Positions 58,166-64,000 of a stretch of DNA of 64,000 nucleotides are shown piece after piece; position 1 is the stretch's first letter, and each line of letters begins with the position of its first letter. The DNA lies in contig OY783193.1 of NCBI GenBank assembly GCA_963678675.1, positions 21,941,309-22,005,308 on the forward strand, given 5' to 3'. The position numbers were made by a program, and so were the translations under genes. The DNA comes from Xiphydria camelus. Lineage: Eukaryota; Arthropoda; Insecta; Hymenoptera; Xiphydriidae. The notes beneath the pieces were generated by a model, which had not been told where the DNA came from, did no database searches, and saw nothing but the letters and a program-made list of their open reading frames with translations.

Positions 58166-59392
58166 AAAAAAAATAGAAATAAAGTATTATAGTTACCCCG
58201 ATATTGTAGTTACTCCGATGATTTGTTCTTCTCCCACGACTTAGATTCTCCAATATGTAGAAATATACCGTCTTCCCATACTGACAGTATACATTCATTT
58301 TACCTCTAATATGCCGGAATTAAAAATCTCTAGAACTCTGCGGTACAATGCCACGGTAGGAATATCAAATTCTACCGACATGACATGCTTCGACAAGGTC
58401 TGTATCAACTTTAGCATTATATTGGGGGCACTGCACTAATCCTGTGGCACATTTTTCTATCTGAGAATCGTTCTGAAAAAAATAGAAATAAAGTATTATA
58501 GTTACCCCGATATTGTAGTTACTCCGATGATTTGTTCTTCTCCCACGACTTAGATTCTCCAATATGTAGAAATATACCGTCTTCCCATACTGACAGTATA
58601 CATTCATTTTACCTCTAATATGCCGGAATTAAAAATCTCTAGAACTCTGCGGTACAATGCCACGGTAGGAATATCAAATTCTACCGACATGACATGCTTC
58701 GACAAGGTCTGTATCAACTTTAGCATTATATTGGGGGCACTGCACTAATCCTGTGGCACATTTTTCTATCTGAGAATCGTTCTGAAAAAAATAGAAATAA
58801 AGTATTATAGTTACCCCGATATTGTAGTTACTCCGATGATTTGTTCTTCTCCCACGACTTAGATTCTCCAATATGTAGAAATATACCGTCTTCCCATACT
58901 GACAGTATACATGCATTTTACCTTTAATATGCCGGAATTAAAAATCTCTAGAACTCTGCGGTACAATGCCACGGTAGGAATATCAAATTCTACCGACATG
59001 ACATGCTTCGACAAGGTCTGTATCAACTTTAGCATTATATTGGGGGCACTGCACTAATCCTGTGGCACATTTTTCTATCTGAGAATCGTTCTGAAAAAAA
59101 TAGAAATAAAGTATTATAGTTACCCCGATATTGTAGTTACTCCGATGATTTGTTCTTCTCCCACGACTTAGATTCTCCAATATGTAGAAATATACCGTCT
59201 TCCCATACTGACAGTATACATGCATTTTACCTTTAATATGCCGGAATTAAAAATCTCTAGAACTCTGCGGTACAATGCCACGGTAGGAATATCAAATTCT
59301 ACCGACATGACATGCTTCGACAAGGTCTGTATCAACTTTAGCATTATATTGGGGGCCCTGCACTAATCCTGTGGCACATTTTTCTATCTGGG
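58166..59392. repeat. 309-bp tandem array, about 4 units
   Basis: The word AATAGAAATAAAGTATTATAG recurs at 58172, 58481, 58790 and 59099, exactly 309 bp apart. Units differ by only a few bases (for example CATTCATTTTACCTC against CATGCATTTTACCTT). The same 80-residue minus frame repeats in each, with no known protein. Confidence 0.95.
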
Positions 59393-59560
59393 AAAGCCGT
59401 GGTAGAAAAGTAGGAGATACGATAGAATTGGATTACAATAATGAAGTAATTATTTTATTATCTTTTCTTTATCGATATATTTTCCCTTTCGTATTATTAA
59501 AAGTTCCAATTATATATTATCGGAACGCTGTACAGCTGTACTACCATAATAATATGCTTT

Positions 59561-59945
59561 CCCAGATAGAAAAATGTGCCACAGGATTAGTGCAGTGCCG
59601 TTAATATACCGCTAAAGTTGATACAGACCTTGTCGAAGCATGTCATGTCGGTAGAACCTGATATTCATACCGTGGCATTGTACCGCAGAGTTCTAGAGAT
59701 TTTTAATTCCGGCATATTGGAGGTAAAATGCATGTATACTGTCAGTACGGGAAGACGGTATATTATCGGAACGCTGCACAGCTGTACTACCATAATAATA
59801 TGCTTTCCTAGATAGAAAAATGTGCCACAGGATTAGTGCAGTGCCCTTAATATACCGCTAAAGTTGATACAGACCTTGTCGAAGCATGTCATGTCGGTCG
59901 AACCTGTATTCACACCGTGGCATTGTACCGCAATTCTAGAGAATT
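59561..59945. repeat. Inverted partial units of the 309-bp repeat
   Basis: AGATAGAAAAATGTGCCACAGG at 59561 and 59811 starts reverse-complement copies of the array unit, preceded each time by a duplicated 50-bp segment (TTATCGGAACGCTG, about 59518 and 59764). Confidence 0.85.
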
Positions 59946-61214
59946 CTTTTCTACCCAGGTTGATTTTTGACTGCGAAGAAAAATCCACCAATCCGTCCCG
60001 TTCTCGTATGGCGCTGAAAACAAAAAATAGAATAACCACAAAGATATTTGTTCTGTATAAGGGATGAAAATGAGGTTAAGACAGTCAGTTAGGAAGTTAC
60101 TTATCTGATGCCACTTCTTCCGAGATATAGATGTCTCCTTCCCTGTTCTTCATGCACCAGCAACCAAAGAAAAATGACACTGCTTCCGTGCACTGTTTTG
60201 ATTATTAAAAAAAAATCTAAACGATTTGATAATAGCTAGCTGTCAGAGCGTCTGTCACATTCACCACTGTTGAGATTCACTACTCCGATTACACTGAATT
60301 TGTACTTTTTATTAACAAGCGCGTCCGAGGATCGAAAAAATGCGAGGGATATCGTTTCGCGAATGGAAATATTTTTAAATTTTGAAAAACAACTAAACAT
60401 TCAAGGAATATAGTCTCTCACACACTCTCACATACATTTTTGATGGCGTATGCGTGTGGCCGCATCTGTGTACACATTTCCGACCATGGCCGAATACCGC
60501 CGAAGACAGGCGGAATTTTTGTGACATTTTTACATATATATATCGCCCGAGAAATCGGATTCTCGACTTTAATGGTGCGAGGGGCGTGGCTTCGCGTTGC
60601 TAAGGAAAAATCTCTGTTAATATGTAACTTACAACATTTACTCTGGTCTCTATCGATAGAGAATAGTCGATTTATATGGCGTAACTAAGCATAGTTTTGG
60701 TTATAACCGTATATTTATTGAGAAAATTCGATGTTAAAATTGAGGGGTGAAGGGGGCAGACATTTTTCCTGTAAAGATACACGGGTGCTCGCGGCGACAG
60801 CGCTGGCGGCGTCGTTCTGACGACTTGAATGAACATGCCGCGAGACACTACCGTGTCTCTTGATTGATGCGTATGGGAATAACGTTCAGGTATAACTAAA
60901 GAAGCAATGTGTAAACGCTGCATACGAAGTATTTCCATTAATAATTAGATTGATATTGTATTATGATGATTCCGTTTTTCATTTCATACCTTACCCAAGC
61001 AACCTTTAAATAGTGAACGACAAGGTTTTTTTCACAGCTGCAGCGATGGAATCGAAAACTCGTATTACAGGGCTGGAAAAAATTGTAGCACTAATTCCGT
61101 CCGGCAACCTCCGCGATATCATTCCTTAAGTCTTCCTGAACTTAAATCATCAATCAGAATGCGGACAGCGGTTGTTGCATACTCAATGTCTCTCAGCGCC
61201 CGGTCTATATAGAA
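59946..61214. other. No gene; one dispersed repeat end
   Basis: About 60690-60800 matches 19465-19560 in reverse (GGTTATAACC, then AAAATTCGATGT and GAGGGGTG). The rest is unassigned AT-rich sequence. Confidence 0.55.
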
Positions 61215-63365
61215 CAGGAGATAGTGACAGATTTTATGCGATGATTAGTAAACGTCTGCCACTGCAATTGTACCTGTTGTTGTATTGGTCATAAGTGCCG
61301 TTCAAATCAATACCATACAGTTCTAACGCAATCCATACTATTTTTAAATAATTTTTCAAATTGTTCACAGAAGAAGGAAAAAAAATTATTAGTAAATGTC
61401 TGCAATTAATGTCAAAGTGATATTCGAGAAAAAATAATCCGGGCTAGCACAGTGGCAGACGTTTTCCGCTGTCCGTTCGCTTGGTAGCACATGTGTGGAA
61501 ATGTTGTAGAAATGTTAAAAATAAATGTTATTGGTAAATGTCTGCCAATATGAAAGATCCATAGTGTTCATCCTAGAAAAGATGAAACAACAGTGGGGCA
61601 GACTATTTCAGTGGTCTCGAGTATTCGGTACACGTCATCAAACGTGTCATCAAGGTGGTATATACGTCGGGTAATTAATAAACGTTTCAAATTAATTTAC
61701 CAACTAAAATTTAGTTACAGATATCGATAGAAAAAGTGACAGACGTTTTGTGTAGTCCAAACATGAAACAAAATTATTATGAACAATGTCAACTAATCAT
61801 GAAAAAAATAATGCTTAATAAACGTCTACCATTTCATTATTATAAAATTTACGTCGTATACCAACGGTTTGCAAAGTGGCTGACGAATTCAATGATCATT
61901 ATCAAGATTATCTCATTTATCGTGGGTGAGAAAATCGCTTACTGCAAAGGGAATGTGTGGACAATTAATAAACGTAATATATATGTTATACATTAATCAC
62001 TAATCATGGAAAGAAATATATTTTGAAACTATTCAAATGAAGAGAAAATATTACAAATGATGTCATTGTATTTGAAACTGTAATAATTTAATGCATGTAG
62101 AAACTTAGAAACTGTTGCGGGGCCGACACAACATTATAAATCTGTATCGTAATAATATTTCGTGTTCGTATTCTCCGCGACCCTGTTCTCCAATTTCAGG
62201 AGCCTCACGGTGGGACACTGGTCGCGGCCGATGTGTCTCGGAAAGCGCAAGCTGCCTCGATTCTATTCTCAAATTTCGGGAACCTCGCGGGAGGGCACGG
62301 GCACTATCCCCGGACAAGTGCAGAAGGGCCATAAACTCAGCCCCTGCACTTGTCTCGGGACGGCGCCAACCGGACGGCACCGAGATCTGGTGGCTCTTCC
62401 GACATTTACTCTCACACTTTGTTTTCGTGCAATTGTTCTTCTCCCACCGTGGAGGAAAAAAACCAGCCCTCATGTCGAAGCGTACCCAAGATGAATTAGA
62501 TATACTTGGTGAGATAATTATCAGTGAAATCGTCTGTTTCTTTTTCATCTATTTTTCAACCTACGTTTCATGATAATGAAATGGCAGACGTTTATTAATT
62601 GTCTACATCTCATTCCCTTCGTCATGATCGCTTTCCTCATCCATTGTAAATCAAGCAGAGTCGACAGTGATCATTGAATTCGTCTGCCATTTTGAAAAAC
62701 CGTTCTTTTGCCACATACATTTTATAATAATGAAATGGCAGACATTTATTAATTCAAATTTTTTAATCCGAAAATTGACAGTTGCAATTACGTCTGCCAG
62801 TACTGTATACGTTGTCAAAACGTCTGCCACTTTTTTCCTCGTTATTAATTTATCATGAACAATCATATATCCGAGTAACAGACGTTTATTAATTATATAC
62901 CCAACGTACCTATATACCACCTCTATGACACGTATGATGACGTGTGTACCGAATACTCGGGACAACCTAAATAGCCTGGCACTTTTTAGTCATCTCTTGT
63001 AGGATTAAAACTATGGATCTTTTATATTGGCAGACATTTAGGAATGACATTTTTTTTAACATATCTGCAACATTTCCATACATGTGCTACCAAGCGAACG
63101 GACAGTGGAAAACGTCTGCCACTGTGCTAGCCCGGATTATTTTTTCTCGAATATCACTTTGACATTAATTGCAGACATTTTTACTAATACCTTCTTTTTC
63201 CTTGTTCTGCGAAGAATGTGAAAAAATTATTTAAAAATAGTATGGACTGCGTTACAGCTTCATGGTATTGATTTGAACGGCACTTATGATCTATTATATA
63301 TAAAGGTACAATTGCAGTGGCAGACGTTTACTAATCATCGCATAAAATCTGTCACTATCTCCTGG
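61215..63365. repeat. 2.1-kb inverted repeat with GCAGACGTTT motifs
   Basis: Imperfect arms of about 800 bp (61215-62020, 62570-63365), for example CGAACGGACAG and GCTAGCACAGTGGCAGACG on opposite strands. TGGCAGACGTTTAYTAAT or its complement occurs about 20 times. The centre (62110-62560) is GC-rich and unlike the arms. Confidence 0.85.
62110..62560 (+). other. GC-rich centre, possibly exon-like
   Basis: Overlapping frames on both strands (152, 147 and 110 residues), none recognised. On the plus strand ATGTCGAAGCGTACCCAAG near 62472 runs into TTGGTGAGAT, a splice-donor-like end, so it could be a captured first exon. Weak evidence. Confidence 0.3.
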
Positions 63366-63734
63366 TCTTACACGTCCCCGTTCGGTCGAACAGATGCGCT
63401 GGGTCATACCATCATATTTCAACTGCTGAAACACCACGGTGAAAATGTGAAACTTTCGCTTTCGCTGTCGATAGGTGACCTTTCCACTACCGGCCGAACG
63501 AAGAAGGTCCGTTTCGACCCAGGACCCTTCCGATCTTAGCGAGCATTGTTTAAGGGTTATTGTCTCTTCATCTTCCATTTTCTACTGTTCTGTCTTTTTT
63601 AACACACTACACAAAACAAAAAGTAAGCAAGTTGAATGTCGAATTCTTCAGCGCTCCTGGAATACGTCAAGCACACGATCGCTCGCTCGGGTTTGTGACG
63701 AGCGATGCTTCCCACATGCTTCCAACGCTGGAAG

Positions 63735-63890
63735 GTCCTTTGACGCGGCTCAAATTTACCGACAGAAGCCCGAACGTGGCATGGGGCCAACGTTGGAAGC
63801 ATACCATTCGCGAACGTCCTCCCACACGATGTGGCAAATGCTGATGCTTCCAACGTTGGAAGGCGTTCGCCCCATCGTGTGGGACCGGCT
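63735..63890. repeat. Right terminal repeat of the 8.3-kb element
   Basis: Reverse complement of 55549-55783 with fewer CCAACGTTGG units. Confidence 0.85.
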
Positions 63891-63893
63891 TAA

Positions 63894-64000
63894 TCCACGC
63901 TCCACGCGTCCACGTGCGAAGAAAGTACGCATCGACCCTGACTCTGGCGCGCACAATCCCACGCACTCGAAAGAAAACATGCCCTCATCGACCGTGGGTC
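63894..64000 (-). repeat. A-type LTR, part 2
   Basis: Continues the LTR begun at 55125 (TCCACGCTCCACGCG to CGACCGTGGGTC) and runs off the window. Confidence 0.9.

Larger units (their letters stand above)
55549..63890. mobile_element. 8.3-kb TIR element inserted in an LTR
   Basis: Ends AGCCGCTCCCACACGATG and CATCGTGTGGGACCGGCT are inverted, and TAA is duplicated (55546-55548, 63891-63893). Imperfect terminal repeats reach about 235 bp at the left and 155 bp at the right, with many CCAACGTTGG palindromes. The inside holds a nuclease-like fragment, two large inverted repeats, a hairpin MITE and a 309-bp tandem array. A 3-bp duplication fits Harbinger (TWA) or Academ (3-4 bp). No complete transposase. 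Confidence 0.85.

Noticed and set aside
58166..59392. CRISPR-like array
   Set aside because: Units are 309 bp and identical throughout, with no spacers, in a eukaryotic repeat setting.
62105..62573. Overlapping 147-152-residue frames on both strands
   Set aside because: Both strands are open because the sequence is GC-rich. No domain is recognised, so they are not called as genes.

Overview
The window is eukaryotic and most likely from an insect or other arthropod. It contains mariner remnants, Ty3/gypsy retrotransposons of CsRn1 type and of a second gypsy type, tRNA-derived SINEs, and a captured piece of an animal protein kinase D (PKD) gene with short introns. I find no intact host gene, no rRNA or functional tRNA, and no CRISPR. 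Almost everything is nested repeats, many of them inverted (foldback) repeats. Functional statements rest on reading motifs by eye; no database search was run.

Region 1 (1-30.2 kb) is a nest of DNA elements. A transposon family with termini CCCCGAYAGCMAAG and subterminal arrays of CACnGnGTG-like half-palindromes occurs repeatedly. Subfamily I copies lie at 532-8742, 13575-13985 (partial), 21444-27409 (reverse) and 28355-30178. They carry a mariner-derived mini-element, foldback elements and a tRNA-like SINE as shared cargo. Subfamily II has two 4,133-bp copies in opposite orientation (2982-7114 and 9088-13220), and both carry six recognisable exons of a PKD gene with introns kept. Each copy is flanked by its own TA duplication in a different target, so the cargo element moved after capture. 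A pair of subfamily II ends also bounds 14188-19223, which is filled with hairpin-forming tandem repeats. The reverse subfamily I copy is interrupted by an almost complete 4.9-kb CsRn1-like LTR retrotransposon (22468-27347) with a 4-bp target duplication and a tRNA-Trp primer site.

Region 2 (30.2-55.1 kb) is a cluster of one gypsy family. A 12-kb near-perfect palindrome (31526-43526, 11-bp centre) consists of two inverted copies of a degenerate LTR element. To its right, elements share LTRs in tandem (LTR-internal-LTR-internal-LTR), followed by a more complete relative (48750-54947). That relative has recognisable gag, protease, reverse transcriptase, RNase H and integrase, but it is broken by stop codons and frameshifts. 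Its own LTRs survive only as stubs joined to LTRs of the other type.

Region 3 (55.1-64 kb) is another LTR split by an 8.3-kb insertion (55549-63890). The insertion has a TAA duplication, long terminal inverted repeats rich in CCAACGTTGG, a PIN/XPG-nuclease-like protein fragment just inside one end, a 309-bp tandem array, and a 2.1-kb inverted repeat studded with about 20 copies of a GCAGACGTTT motif.

The most notable content is the PKD-carrying mobile element, which has two mobilised copies, shared nonsense mutations and an empty target site visible in the same window. Next is the 12-kb retrotransposon palindrome whose arms share a nested insertion.
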